Shown: positions 34,974 through 43,630, counted from the stretch's first letter. The stretch is 64,000 nucleotides of DNA from CAZCAC01 sp964496575 (GCA_964496575.1 CAZCAC010000029.1:15732-79731); one strand, 5' to 3'. Notes: generated by a model from the letters alone, not told the origin. Program-made: numbers and translations.

Positions 34974-35671
34974 ACCGCTTCACCTTCCTTTCCGAGGGCG
35001 GCGCCGACGCGACTTCCCGATTCAGAGGGGAATTTCCATCCGATCTCCGATACGAGCTGAACGCTCGGCAGCATCAGCGCGTGGCTGAGCTTGGTGATCG
35101 GCAACAGGATGAACACCAGGTTGGCGCTCATCACGTGAACGAAGAGCATCGCCTCGAACGAGACGGGATTCCAGGCGGGGTGCATCACCAGGAAGCCGGT
35201 CAGGTAGGGGATGGCGACGACCAGGGGCAGGGCGTAGTCCTGCCGCCTGGAGAGCTGACGCGTCGCGCGCGCGCCGAGCCGCTGGACGACCAGCGCCACC
35301 GCGGCGAGCACCGCGACGATGGTCAGCACGTCGGCGAGAATGTTCGGGATCGCCGGCCAGGTGAAGCCGAGCCAGCCGCCGAGCAGGACGACGTGCCCGG
35401 CGAGGAACAGCGGCGCGATCAGGATCGCCACGTGGAAGACGATCGAGGTGCTGCTGAACACCGGCTCGTTCCTGACCTTGTCGACGGGCACCAACCAGCG
35501 AAGGGTCGTCTTCCAGATCTGCCTGTAGGGGATGTCCCTGTCGCCGGCCCGCCGGATGATCCGGAAGCTCTCCCAGATCGTCAGCAGGACGTGGCGTATC
35601 ATCCCCAGGGTCATGAAGGTCACCGCGAGGATCAGCGCGGGACCACGGGCGAGCTCGAGAGCCGCTTCCAT
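34970..35671 (-). CDS. Cytochrome b subunit (NarI/DsrM/HmcE-like)
   Basis: The 233-residue membrane protein (start ATG 35671, overlapping the upstream TGA) has about five to six helices. Two pairs of histidines suit b-heme ligation: FHVAILIAPLFLAGH in the second helix region and MLFVHVMSANLVF...KLSH near the C-terminus. This is the NarI gamma-subunit fold used by DsrM, HmcE and TmcC. In such complexes the cytochrome b carries electrons between the quinone pool and the Fe-S subunit encoded by the adjacent DsrK/HmcF-like gene. The conserved TRQLSRRQDYALP loop lies on the cytoplasmic face. The ATGA overlap with the ferredoxin gene fits tight stoichiometry in one complex. Confidence 0.88.
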   Translation of the reverse strand: MEAALELARGPALILAVTFMTLGMIRHVLLTIWESFRIIRRAGDRDIPYRQIWKTTLRWLVPVDKVRNEPVFSSTSIVFHVAILIAPLFLAGHVVLLGGWLGFTWPAIPNILADVLTIVAVLAAVALVVQRLGARATRQLSRRQDYALPLVVAIPYLTGFLVMHPAWNPVSFEAMLFVHVMSANLVFILLPITKLSHALMLPSVQLVSEIGWKFPSESGSRVGAALGKEGEAV

Positions 35672-37086
35672 CACTCTGCCTCCTCGGCTTCCGTCGTCTT
35701 CTCGTTCGCCGCTTCCTCCGCGGCGAGCTTCTTCTTGTAGGGCTCGAAGTCGATCACCTTCAGCAGCAGGTCGTGCAGTCCCACCACCTCGACGTCGTCG
35801 AGGCCGTTGTCCTCGCAGACCTCTCTCAGTTGCTTCTTGCAGTTGGCGCAAGGAGCGATCAGGTACTTGGCTCCCGTGGCGCGGACCTGGTCCGCCTTCC
35901 TCTTGCCCATCAGCTTGGTGCGGAAGTCACGAATCTCGTCGATCGAAACCGTTCCGCCGCCTCCGCCGCAGCAGTAGTTCTCGGTGCGGTTGGGGGTCAT
36001 CTCGACGAAGTCCGCGCAGATCGTCTTGATGATCTCTCGCGGCTCTTCGGTGATTTTCCCGGCGCGTGCGATGTTGCACGGGTCGTGGTAGGTGACCCGC
36101 TCCATGATCCTCTCGTCCTTGAGTGGGATCTTGCCCGCCTCGAGCTGCGCCCAGGTGTACTGCATGAAGTTGACCACCGGCGGGGCTTCGGGCCCGCAGA
36201 AGGTCGGGACGAACCAGGCGCTTCGCGTGGCGTGGCCGCACTCGCCGATCAGTATCTTCTTCGCGTTGAGGCGCCGGGCTTCGGTCGCCTCGCCCTTGAC
36301 GATCCTCTCCAGCATCCGATCGCTGTAGAAGAGGCCGTAGTTGATTCCGTCGTAGTTACCCGTGCCGATCGTCCACGACCCGCCGGTCACCGCCATCACC
36401 GCGGCGTTGCCCATCAGGGTATCCGGCTCCAGCAAGTAGTCTGAGACCGCGGGGAAGAAGACGTGCTCGGCGCCCTCGACGTCGATCGGGAACCTCACCT
36501 TGACGTCGTAGTCATCCTCGAACTCCTCCTCGAGGAACTCGCAGGTGCTGGTCAGGGCGTTGACCGGGATCGCGGAGGTGTTGCCGATACCCTCGAGCTG
36601 CTCGCGGGTCGAGACCACCAGCGCCTTGGGGATCACCTCCACCTCGGCGAGCAGCCAGCGGGCGAGGTGCGTGACCAGGCCGTGGTCGATGCCGACCGGG
36701 CAGCTCGACTTGCAGCGACGGCACGCCGTGCAGCGGTAGTAGTTCTCCGCCATCAGGTCGATGTACTCGTCGGTCAGCTCGAAGTCGGCTCCCAGCCGGG
36801 CCAGGAAGTTGCCCGAGCGGGTGAAGTACCGCCGGTACACGCGGAGCAGGAGCTCGGAGCGGTTGCAGGGGATGTCCCGCTCCTCCTGCGTGACCTCGTA
36901 GAGCTGGCAGGTCGACGCGCAGCGACTGCACTTGGCGGACAGGCGCGAGTACGTGTCGAGGGCGAGGCCGTAGCTGGAGTGCTCCAGCACGGCGGCGAAC
37001 GCCTCGAGGAACCGCCGCGGTCGGTCGGTCGCCTCGCGGGTCCGGTCCTCGACGTAATAGCTGTATTCTCGTGAGGTGGTGGTCAT
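35671..37086 (-). CDS. CCG-domain Fe-S subunit (DsrK/HmcF/HdrD-like)
   Basis: This 471-residue cytoplasmic Fe-S protein has an N-terminal ferredoxin-like part with two clusters (AKCSRCASTCQLY...IPCNR and YRCTACRRCKSSCPVG). A C-terminal CCG-type domain follows: HDPCNIARAG, NYCCGGGGGTVSIDE, then APCANCKKQL. CCG domains hold a non-cubane [4Fe-4S] cluster in HdrB/HdrD and in DsrK/HmcF. There they reduce a disulfide or exchange electrons with a soluble thiol partner. The second CCG motif of HdrB is absent, as in DsrK/HmcF. The acidic C-terminus (AEEAANEKTTEAEEAE) is divergent. The gene starts 7 bases after the NifX-like gene and overlaps the cytochrome b gene (TGATG). It is the probable cytoplasmic module of the complex. 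Confidence 0.9.
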   Translation of the reverse strand: MTTTSREYSYYVEDRTREATDRPRRFLEAFAAVLEHSSYGLALDTYSRLSAKCSRCASTCQLYEVTQEERDIPCNRSELLLRVYRRYFTRSGNFLARLGADFELTDEYIDLMAENYYRCTACRRCKSSCPVGIDHGLVTHLARWLLAEVEVIPKALVVSTREQLEGIGNTSAIPVNALTSTCEFLEEEFEDDYDVKVRFPIDVEGAEHVFFPAVSDYLLEPDTLMGNAAVMAVTGGSWTIGTGNYDGINYGLFYSDRMLERIVKGEATEARRLNAKKILIGECGHATRSAWFVPTFCGPEAPPVVNFMQYTWAQLEAGKIPLKDERIMERVTYHDPCNIARAGKITEEPREIIKTICADFVEMTPNRTENYCCGGGGGTVSIDEIRDFRTKLMGKRKADQVRATGAKYLIAPCANCKKQLREVCEDNGLDDVEVVGLHDLLLKVIDFEPYKKKLAAEEAANEKTTEAEEAE

Positions 37087-37093
37087 CGAATTC

Positions 37094-37471
37094 CTAGCCC
37101 CGTTTCTCTTCTGGCTGGGGGGTACCGGGGGAGTCGTTCTGCTTCCGGCCGTCGCGCAGCTCGCCTCGAAGGAACGTCTCGATCAGATCGTCGACGTCCC
37201 CGTTCACCCAGGAGATGACGCGGATCCCGCTGGCCCGGATGATGTCCTCGAAGCGATCCTGCAACCCTCCGCAGATCAGCGTGTCGACCTCCTGGTCGCG
37301 CAGGAGGCGCAAGCGGTCGAGCTCGCGCCGGCTCTGCAAGACGAAGTCCCGCTGGCTCCTCACCTCGCCGTCACCGATCACGAAGATCGTGACGGTGGCG
37401 GAGAAACCGAAGCAGGGGGCGACGGTCTCGCCGAAACGAGGGACGGCGATCTTGTGCACGGTGGGTTGCAT
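37094..37471 (-). CDS. NifX/NifB-type (dinitrogenase cofactor biosynthesis family) small protein
   Basis: The protein is about 121-125 residues, of the Nitro_FeMo-Co family (PF02579): VHKIAVPRFGETVAPCFGFS, ATVTIFVIGDGEV, VDTLICGGLQDRFEDIIRAS and IRVISWVNGDVDDLI. The Cys in VAPCFGF and CGG are possible metal ligands. No nif structural genes are near, so it is more likely a cluster carrier or redox sensor than a nitrogenase factor. It is first in the redox-complex operon. The ATG at 37471 would lie only two bases from the sigma-54 start, so translation may begin at GTG 37459 (VHKIAVP, the usual N-terminus). A charged tail (KQNDSPGTPQPEEKRG) ends it. Confidence 0.82.
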   Translation of the reverse strand: MQPTVHKIAVPRFGETVAPCFGFSATVTIFVIGDGEVRSQRDFVLQSRRELDRLRLLRDQEVDTLICGGLQDRFEDIIRASGIRVISWVNGDVDDLIETFLRGELRDGRKQNDSPGTPQPEEKRG

Positions 37472-37483
37472 CGCCCGCGCCTT

Positions 37484-37499
37484 CGCAAGGTGCGTTCCA
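37484..37499 (-). promoter_or_regulatory. Sigma-54 (-24/-12) promoter of the redox-complex operon
   Basis: On the minus strand TGGAACGCACCTTGCG matches the consensus TGGCACGNNNNTTGCW at all positions of the GG and GC cores, with the required 10 bases between them. Only the fourth base and the last base deviate. The predicted start is near 37473. The activator gene lies 150 bp upstream on the same strand. Confidence 0.75.
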
Positions 37500-37586
37500 T
37501 TCCCCTCCGGGTGGGACGTTCACGAGGGCAAGTCATGCCTGCCGCGGCACTTGCGTTTTCGGGTCCCCCCTCCCGGGGACCGCGCC

Positions 37587-37642
37587 GTTTCAGAAACCTG
37601 CAACGCTGAAACGTTTCACAGTTTCACTCGCGAAACGTTTCG
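37587..37642. promoter_or_regulatory. Three GAAAC/GTTTC palindromes, enhancer-type sites
   Basis: GTTTCAGAAAC (37587-37597), TGAAACGTTTCA (37607-37618) and CGAAACGTTTCG (37631-37642) are perfect inverted repeats. Their centres lie about 119, 139 and 163 bases upstream of the predicted sigma-54 start. That is the usual distance of binding sites for NtrC-type activators. Related half-sites precede the activator gene itself. Confidence 0.75.
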
Positions 37643-37654
37643 GGTGACGCGGGT

Positions 37655-39001
<1,347 letters not shown>

Positions 39002-39019
39002 GGCGGGTCTCCAGGGGGC

Positions 39020-39066
39020 AGGATAGCATGTTTCATCGGTGAACCGTTGGTGAAACTGTTGAAACG
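39020..39066 (-). promoter_or_regulatory. Promoter region of the activator gene with GTTTCA half-sites
   Basis: On the minus strand TATCCT (39025-39020) may be the -10 box. Just upstream, GTTTCAAC, GTTTCACC, GGTTCACC and GATGAAAC occur in tandem over about 37 bases (39030-39066). They resemble the half-sites of the palindromes upstream of the target operon. Confidence 0.5.
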
Positions 39067-39091
39067 CCGTGATCTCTGCTCCCTCCTCGTC

Positions 39092-39448
39092 TCAGTACCC
39101 GTGCGTTCCCACCTTCACCGGCACCCCGAGCTTCTTCTCCAGCACCTCTCGGCAGCCATCGAGGTTCATCGGGCAGTTCATCATCTTCACCGCCTTCATC
39201 ACGCAGGTCCCGAAGTAGACCTCATCGACCGTCTGCCCCAGCTTCTCCAGGACCAGCATCTGCAGCTCCATCCGCGGCAGGACCAGACCAGGGCAGTCGC
39301 CGCAGGTGGTGTTGAAGACGATCCGGGTCTCGTCATTGCCCTTGAACGCGAAGGAGCTGTCGTTGGCCGTGGCATTGCACTTCGCGCACCCGATGCAGCT
39401 CGTCTCCTGGATCCGGTAGCACCGGATGATCCCGATCTTCTTCACCAT
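39092..39448 (-). CDS. CGGC-domain putative metal-binding protein
   Basis: The 118-residue protein (ATG 39448 after GGAGG) is a CGGC-domain protein (PF08821-like). It carries KIGIIRCYRIQETSCIGCAK, CNATANDSSF, NTTCGDCPGLVLPRMELQ and FGTCVMKAVKMMNCPMNLDG. Nine cysteines in spaced pairs fit metal or Fe-S binding; the biochemical role of the family is not established. It is just upstream of the sigma-54 activator gene on the same strand, separated by the 90-bp half-site region, and may belong to the same redox regulon. The downstream neighbours across the divergent gap are metabolic genes. Confidence 0.8.
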   Translation of the reverse strand: MVKKIGIIRCYRIQETSCIGCAKCNATANDSSFAFKGNDETRIVFNTTCGDCPGLVLPRMELQMLVLEKLGQTVDEVYFGTCVMKAVKMMNCPMNLDGCREVLEKKLGVPVKVGTHGY

Positions 39449-39614
39449 GGCGTTTCCTCCGGTTCTGGTCGCCGCTCGGCAGGTTATCGGCGCTTCCGCC
39501 GCCTGTCCAGGAGGGCCGGCCGCGACGATCTCGGGCATTGCGGTGGTAGGGAATCTGCCGTACAACAGCGCGCCACGACGCGGCCCCGCGAAAGAACGGA
39601 CCAGGGAGGAGACG

Positions 39615-39920
39615 ATGTACGTAGTCTGCGTGACCATCTGGGTCAAGCCGGAGAACGTGGAGGAGTTTCTCCGCGCCACGGAAGCCAATCACCTCGGCAC
39701 GCGCAACGAGGCGGGGAACCTGCGCTTCGACGTCTCGCGTGCGACCGACGATCCGAACCGCTTCTTCCTCTACGAGGTGTACCGGAGCGAGGACGCCTTC
39801 CACGTGCATCACCAGAGTGAGCACTACCTGACCTGGAAGGAGACCGTGGCGGACTGGATGGCCCAGCCGCGACAGGGCTTGAAGTACGAGAGCCTCTGGC
39901 CCGACGACGACGCCTTCTGA
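39615..39920 (+). CDS. Antibiotic biosynthesis monooxygenase (ABM/LsrG-YgiN-type) protein
   Basis: This 101-residue ferredoxin-like-fold protein has the ABM pattern: MYVVCVTIWVKPENVEEFLR, RFDVSRATDDPNRFFLYEVY, then SEDAFHVHHQSEHYLTWKET. Members act on quinones, phospho-AI-2 or heme, or serve as stress-linked dimeric proteins. GGAGG before ATG 39615 fixes the start. The stop overlaps the ATG of the iron alcohol dehydrogenase gene (TGATG), so both are probably made together. In LsrG-type gene pairs the substrate is a short-chain carbonyl compound. That would fit the dehydrogenase, but it is a guess from context. Confidence 0.82.
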   Translation: MYVVCVTIWVKPENVEEFLRATEANHLGTRNEAGNLRFDVSRATDDPNRFFLYEVYRSEDAFHVHHQSEHYLTWKETVADWMAQPRQGLKYESLWPDDDAF

Positions 39921-41077
39921 TGCGCTTCGAGTTCGCCACGGCCGGCCGGATCGTCTTCGGCGCCGGTTCCCTCGACCTGCTGCGTGAGCTCGCGCCGGAG
40001 GTGGGAGCGCGACCGCTCCTGGTCGTCGGGGCGCGCTCCGCGCGGGAGAGTGGGCTGCTCGATCGGGTCGGCGAGCTGGTCGAGCCGGCCGCCGTCGCGG
40101 TCTGCGAGCGCGAGCCCACGGTGGAGGAGGTCGACCGCTGCGTCGAGATCGGTGAGGAGGCGGGCTGTGACCTCGTCCTGGCGGTGGGAGGCGGCTCGGT
40201 GCTCGATTGCGGCAAGGCGGCGGCGGCGATGCTCACCAACCCCGGCTCGCTCGTCGACTACCTCGAAGGCGACGGGCTGGGTCTCTCGATCGATGTGCCG
40301 CCGCGGCCGATGATCGCCGTGCCCACCACGGCGGGGACCGGCAGCGAGGTGACCAAGAACGCGGTGATCAGCGGGTCCGGCTACAAGAAGAGCGTCCGCT
40401 CCGATCAGATGATCCCCGACGTGGCGCTGATCGATCCCGACCTCCTCGCCGGGGCGCCGCGAGAAGTGATCGCCTCTTGCGGACTGGACGCCTTGACCCA
40501 GCTCGTCGAGTCGTACCTCTCGGTGGGGGCCACGCCGTTCACCGACGGCCTCGCCCTCCGGGGGATCCGCGCCTCGGGGCGCTCCCTGCAACGCTGCTGG
40601 GAGGACTCGGGGGACGCCGAGGCGCGGGAAGGGACCGCGCTCGCCTCCCTCCTCGGCGGTGTCTGTCTCGCGAATGCGGGCCTCGGAGCGGTCCACGGAT
40701 TCGCCTCCCCGGTCGGTGCGCTGTTCCCCATCGGCCACGGCGCGTGCTGTGCGGCCCTCCTGGTCGAGGTCTGCGAGGCCAATCTCGAGCACAGTCGCGG
40801 TACTCCCGTCGAGGACCGCGTCGCCCGGCGCTTCGCCGACATGGGAGAGGCACTGGGGGACACGCGTTACCAGGATCGCGCCGAGGCCACCGAACACGGG
40901 CTGGCGCGGTTGCGTGAGCTGCGCGAAGCACTGAAGATCCCGGGCCTCGGCGAGCTCGGGATCTCCGAGGCCGACCTTCCCCGGCTGGTCGCGGGCTCCC
41001 GCGGCTCCAGCATGCGCTACAACCCGATCGAACTGACCGACGACCAGCTCACCCACATCCTGCAACGAGCGATCTGA
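39920..41077 (+). CDS. Iron-containing alcohol dehydrogenase
   Basis: The 385-residue protein belongs to the group III iron alcohol dehydrogenases. The NAD-binding segment is VLAVGGGSVLDCGKAAAAM and the phosphate loop PTTAGTGSEVTKNAVI. The metal region contains GLDALTQLVESYLS (D present; the usual His four residues on is Gln, a variant seen in related sequences) and GAVHGFASPVGALFPIGHGA, with both C-terminal His. It would reduce short-chain aldehydes or oxidise alcohols with NAD(P). Translation is coupled to the ABM-type gene upstream, and one base separates it from the CDF transporter gene downstream, so the three form an operon. The Gln substitution means I would not assume iron is the metal. 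Confidence 0.92.
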   Translation: MRFEFATAGRIVFGAGSLDLLRELAPEVGARPLLVVGARSARESGLLDRVGELVEPAAVAVCEREPTVEEVDRCVEIGEEAGCDLVLAVGGGSVLDCGKAAAAMLTNPGSLVDYLEGDGLGLSIDVPPRPMIAVPTTAGTGSEVTKNAVISGSGYKKSVRSDQMIPDVALIDPDLLAGAPREVIASCGLDALTQLVESYLSVGATPFTDGLALRGIRASGRSLQRCWEDSGDAEAREGTALASLLGGVCLANAGLGAVHGFASPVGALFPIGHGACCAALLVEVCEANLEHSRGTPVEDRVARRFADMGEALGDTRYQDRAEATEHGLARLRELREALKIPGLGELGISEADLPRLVAGSRGSSMRYNPIELTDDQLTHILQRAI

Positions 41078-41078
41078 C

Positions 41079-41990
41079 ATGGCCGGAGGTAAGGGCAATC
41101 CGATTCGGGCGATCATGTACGCCTTCTTCGCGAACCTCGGCATCGCCATCGCGAAGTTCGTCGCGGCGTTCTTCACCGGCTCCAGCTCGATGCTCGCGGA
41201 GGGAGTCCACTCCACCGCGGACACCGGAAACCAGCTCCTGCTCCTCCTGGGGCTACGCCAGGCGAAGAGACCGCCCGACCCCGAGCATCCACTGGGTTAC
41301 GGCAAGTCGACCTTCTTCTGGAGCTTCATTGTCGCGCTCATGCTGTTCAGCCTCGGCGGCCTCTTCTCGCTGTACGAGGGATGGCACAAGCTGCAGCACC
41401 CCGAAGAGGTGAAGTACGCCTGGGTCGCGCTGCTGGTCCTGGGGGTCTCGATCGGTCTCGAAGCGGTGAGCATGTACGGATGCATCCGCGAGGTCCAGTA
41501 CGTCCGTCGCGGCCGGAGCTTCTGGCGGTGGCTGCACGAGTCGCGCAACGCCGAGCTGGTCGTCGTCTTCGGCGAGGACCTCGGAGCGCTGATCGGGCTG
41601 GTGATCGCCTTCGGATTCGTCGGCCTCGCCGCGATCACCGGCGATCCGCGCTACGACGCCTTCGGGTCGATCGCCATCGGCGTCGTGCTGCTGGTGATCG
41701 CCATCTTCGTCGCGAAACGCGTCCATGCGCTCCTGATCGGGCGGTCGGCGGATCCCGAGCTGCGGGCGGCGATCGCGGAGGAGATCGAAGGGGACTCGGA
41801 GATCGTCGAGGTCTACAACGTGATCACCCTTCAACAAGGCCCGCAGATCATCGTGGCCGCGAAGGTGCGGCTGAGTGAGGGGCTGCCGATCGAGAAGGCG
41901 TGCCGCGAGATCAATCACCTCGAAGCGCGCCTCAAGGAGCGCATCCCCGAAATCGGCTGGAGCTTCATGGAGCCGGACCTCGCGGACTGA
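41079..41990 (+). CDS. Cation diffusion facilitator (CDF) family transporter
   Basis: The 303-residue protein has six transmembrane helices and a C-terminal cytoplasmic domain of the CDF family. Helix II has EGVHSTADTGNQLLLL, with the HxxxD metal site. Helix V has VFGEDLGALIGLVIAFGF, where the family's other site reads E-D-x2-x-L instead of HxxxD. This variant occurs in the ZNT9-like branch. The YGKSTFFW loop and the C-terminal QGPQIIVAAKVRLSEGLPIE strands fit a ferredoxin-like dimerisation domain. It probably exports a divalent cation such as Zn, Mn, Co or Fe; the metal cannot be told. It is the third gene of an operon with the ABM-like and iron alcohol dehydrogenase genes. Confidence 0.88.
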   Translation: MAGGKGNPIRAIMYAFFANLGIAIAKFVAAFFTGSSSMLAEGVHSTADTGNQLLLLLGLRQAKRPPDPEHPLGYGKSTFFWSFIVALMLFSLGGLFSLYEGWHKLQHPEEVKYAWVALLVLGVSIGLEAVSMYGCIREVQYVRRGRSFWRWLHESRNAELVVVFGEDLGALIGLVIAFGFVGLAAITGDPRYDAFGSIAIGVVLLVIAIFVAKRVHALLIGRSADPELRAAIAEEIEGDSEIVEVYNVITLQQGPQIIVAAKVRLSEGLPIEKACREINHLEARLKERIPEIGWSFMEPDLAD

Positions 41991-42019
41991 TCTGGAGGTC
42001 CCCCAGGTATCACGCCGAG

Positions 42020-42058
42020 AAAAAACGCCTCTCCCGGCGGGTCACCATCGGGGAGGCG
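42020..42058 (-). terminator. Intrinsic terminator of the ferritin gene
   Basis: On the minus strand a hairpin with arms CGCCTCCCC and GGAGAGGCG (42058-42050 with 42034-42026, one mismatch) is followed by six T residues (42025-42020). It lies 32 bases after the ferritin stop codon, the classical arrangement. Confidence 0.75.
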
Positions 42059-42089
42059 CTCATTTCGTTCGGCTCTGGTCACCCGCGGA

Positions 42090-42614
42090 TCAACCGGCGG
42101 GCGCCGGGACCGCGGGCGCTGCAGGCCTGGTCGCCAGCTCGCGGTCGAGCATCAGCATCGCCACCGGCTGTCCGTCGCCGAGGCGCACCGACTTGACGAC
42201 GCGATCGACGGAGGCCTCTTCCTCGACTTGCTCGTCGACGAACCAGCGCAGGAAGCTCTCGGTGAAGCGGTCGCCCTCCTGCTGAGCCACTTCGACCAGC
42301 TTGAAGACCTTCGCGCTGACCTCCTGCTCGTGTTCGAGGGTCGACTCGAACGCCTCGAGCGGACTGCCCCACTCGACCGGCGGAGCCTTCACCGCGCCGA
42401 TGACCACTCGGCCGCCGCGCTCGGTGATGTAGTCGAAGAGCTTCTGGACGTGAAGGTCCTCCTCCTTGGCCTGGACTCTCATCCAGTGCGCGAACCCGGC
42501 CAGATCCAGCGACTCGAAGTACGCGGACATCGCCAGGTAGAGGTTCGTGGAGTACATCTCCGCGGTGACCTGCCCGTTGAGGGCGTCTTGCATCTTGTCG
42601 CTGATCGCAGCCAT
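42090..42614 (-). CDS. Bacterial ferritin (FtnA-like)
   Basis: The 174-residue protein is a four-helix ferritin without heme motif. The ferroxidase site residues fit: QVTAEMYSTNLYLAM (Glu about 19), KEEDLHVQKLFDYI with the E-x2-x-H pair, and EHEQEVSAKVFKLV in helix C, plus WFVDEQVEEEASVDRV. It stores iron as ferric mineral after oxidising Fe(II). The C-terminal tail ATRPAAPAVPAPAG is Ala/Pro-rich and longer than in E. coli FtnA. A strong ribosome site (AAGGTGAG) sits just before ATG 42614. A palindrome at 42644-42666 lies in its promoter. It neighbours superoxide dismutase and peroxiredoxin genes, so the island looks built for iron and oxidative stress. Confidence 0.95.
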   Translation of the reverse strand: MAAISDKMQDALNGQVTAEMYSTNLYLAMSAYFESLDLAGFAHWMRVQAKEEDLHVQKLFDYITERGGRVVIGAVKAPPVEWGSPLEAFESTLEHEQEVSAKVFKLVEVAQQEGDRFTESFLRWFVDEQVEEEASVDRVVKSVRLGDGQPVAMLMLDRELATRPAAPAVPAPAG

Positions 42615-42643
42615 TTTCTCACCTTTGTATTACTCAGAGTCGG

Positions 42644-42666
42644 TTTCTGCGCGCTGCGCGCAGAAA
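42644..42666. repeat. Perfect palindrome (10-bp arms) upstream of ferritin
   Basis: TTTCTGCGCG and CGCGCAGAAA flank a 3-base centre, 29-51 bases before the ferritin start on the minus strand. The position suits an operator or a 5' leader hairpin; no known iron box fits. The rest of the 310-bp gap to 42925 holds the next hairpins and no gene that I can see. Confidence 0.5.
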
Positions 42667-42732
42667 GCAGGCTGGGAGGGCAGTGAAGGTCTCGAGAATC
42701 GTGATTCGACCAGTCTGTTGACCGGTTGGGTT

Positions 42733-42748
42733 GCGGGCGTCAGCCCGC
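42733..42748. other. Short GC hairpin in ferritin/SOD gap
   Basis: GCGGGC and GCCCGC with loop GTCA form a 6-bp stem between the SOD terminator-like hairpin and the ferritin promoter. Probably a minor RNA structure; its role is unknown. Confidence 0.25.
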
Positions 42749-42855
42749 GTTATTGCCCGGATCGGGAGGGACGGGAGTCTATCAGAACAGAGGCCCTCGC
42801 GCAGATCCAATCGATCTCGTCAGTGACCCTCCCTCTTCGGGCCGTGAGGGAGAAT

Positions 42856-42891
42856 GCTCCGGCGGCGAGCCCGGCTGCTCGCCGCCGGAGC
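42856..42891 (-). terminator. 15-bp perfect hairpin after superoxide dismutase gene
   Basis: Arms 42856-42870 and 42877-42891 are perfectly complementary (CTCCGGCGGCGAGC core, 6-base loop). They start 34 bases after the SOD stop on the minus strand. The stem is strong but lacks a U-tract, so termination or 3'-end protection are both possible. Confidence 0.5.
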
Positions 42892-42924
42892 GGGGGGATC
42901 CTTCGCGGGGGTCTCGCTCGGGCG

Positions 42925-43515
42925 CTACAGGTTCTGGGCGGCGAAGTCCCAGTTGACCAGGCTGGAGAGGAACGCGCCGATGAACTCGGGGCGGCGGTTC
43001 TGGTGATCGAGGTAGTAGGCGTGCTCCCAGACGTCCAGGGTCAGGAGCGGCCTGGCGTCGGTGGTCAGCGGGGTGCCGGCACCGGTGGTCTGAACGATCT
43101 CGAGCTTGCCGCCGTTGTCGACGAGCCAGACCCAGCCGCTGCCGAAGAGGGTCGCGGCCTTCTTGGTGAACTCCTCCTTGAAGGCATCGAAGCTGCCGAA
43201 GTCAGCGTCGATCCGGCTCTTGAGCTCGCCGGTCGGTTCGCCGCCGCCACCGGGCTTCAGGCTGTTCCAGAAGAAGGTGTGGTTCCAGATCTGGGCGGCG
43301 TTGTTGAACACGCCGGCCCGGGTGGCGTCACCGGCGGTCTCGCGGATGATCTCCTCGAGGCTCTTCTCGGCGAGGGCGGTACCCTCTACGAGGCCATTCA
43401 GGTTCTTGACGTAGGTCGCGTGGTGCTTGCCGTAGTGGAAGCTGATCGTCTTCGCGGAGATGTGGGGGTCGAGGGCATCCTCGGACCAGGGGAGGGCGGG
43501 GAGTTGAAAGACCAT
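42925..43515 (-). CDS. sodB: Iron superoxide dismutase
   Basis: The 196-residue protein is an Fe/Mn superoxide dismutase. Metal ligands are in ISFHYGKHHATY (His 27), AAQIWNHTFFW (His near 75) and DVWEHAYYLDHQNR (Asp, His). The Gln in NNAAQIWNHTFFW is the residue that marks the Fe-type (Mn-type has Gly and Gln elsewhere). It dismutes superoxide to peroxide and oxygen. AGGAGA precedes ATG 43515, and a 227-residue longer reading without a ribosome site was set aside. It lies 115 bp downstream of the peroxiredoxin gene, after a strong hairpin, so it may be partly co-transcribed with it. Its presence suggests that oxygen exposure is met regularly. Confidence 0.95.
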   Translation of the reverse strand: MVFQLPALPWSEDALDPHISAKTISFHYGKHHATYVKNLNGLVEGTALAEKSLEEIIRETAGDATRAGVFNNAAQIWNHTFFWNSLKPGGGGEPTGELKSRIDADFGSFDAFKEEFTKKAATLFGSGWVWLVDNGGKLEIVQTTGAGTPLTTDARPLLTLDVWEHAYYLDHQNRRPEFIGAFLSSLVNWDFAAQNL

Positions 43516-43568
43516 TTCGGTTCTCCTTGGCGGTTGAGGCGAATCCAGGGGCAGCAAGCTGGGCAGGG

Positions 43569-43593
43569 TGCCGCGGTCACGATGACCGCGGCA
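43569..43593 (-). terminator. Hairpin between peroxiredoxin and superoxide dismutase
   Basis: TGCCGCGGTCA and TGACCGCGGCA form a perfect 11-bp stem with a CGA loop, 38 bases past the peroxiredoxin stop. With no U-tract it may act as an attenuator or mRNA end rather than a clean terminator. Confidence 0.45.
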
Positions 43594-43630
43594 TGGTGAT
43601 GTCAACAAAGGCGGAACGGGGCGAGAGCAG

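Noticed and set aside
32182..37086. The complex could mean dissimilatory sulfate reduction
   Set aside because: No dsrAB, aprAB, sat or qmo genes are seen, and related complexes also occur outside sulfate reducers.
37530..37550. GGCAGGCATGACTTGC on the minus strand as a second sigma-54 promoter
   Set aside because: The GG and GC cores are 12 bases apart rather than 10, while the element at 37484-37499 has correct spacing.
40500..40540. Gln in place of the usual His of the iron site as proof of an inactive alcohol dehydrogenase
   Set aside because: The variant occurs in related family sequences as I recall, and the remaining metal residues are intact.
42733..42891. GC hairpins as intrinsic terminators with certainty
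   Set aside because: They lack a U-tract. They were listed with low confidence because they could be REP-like or protective structures.
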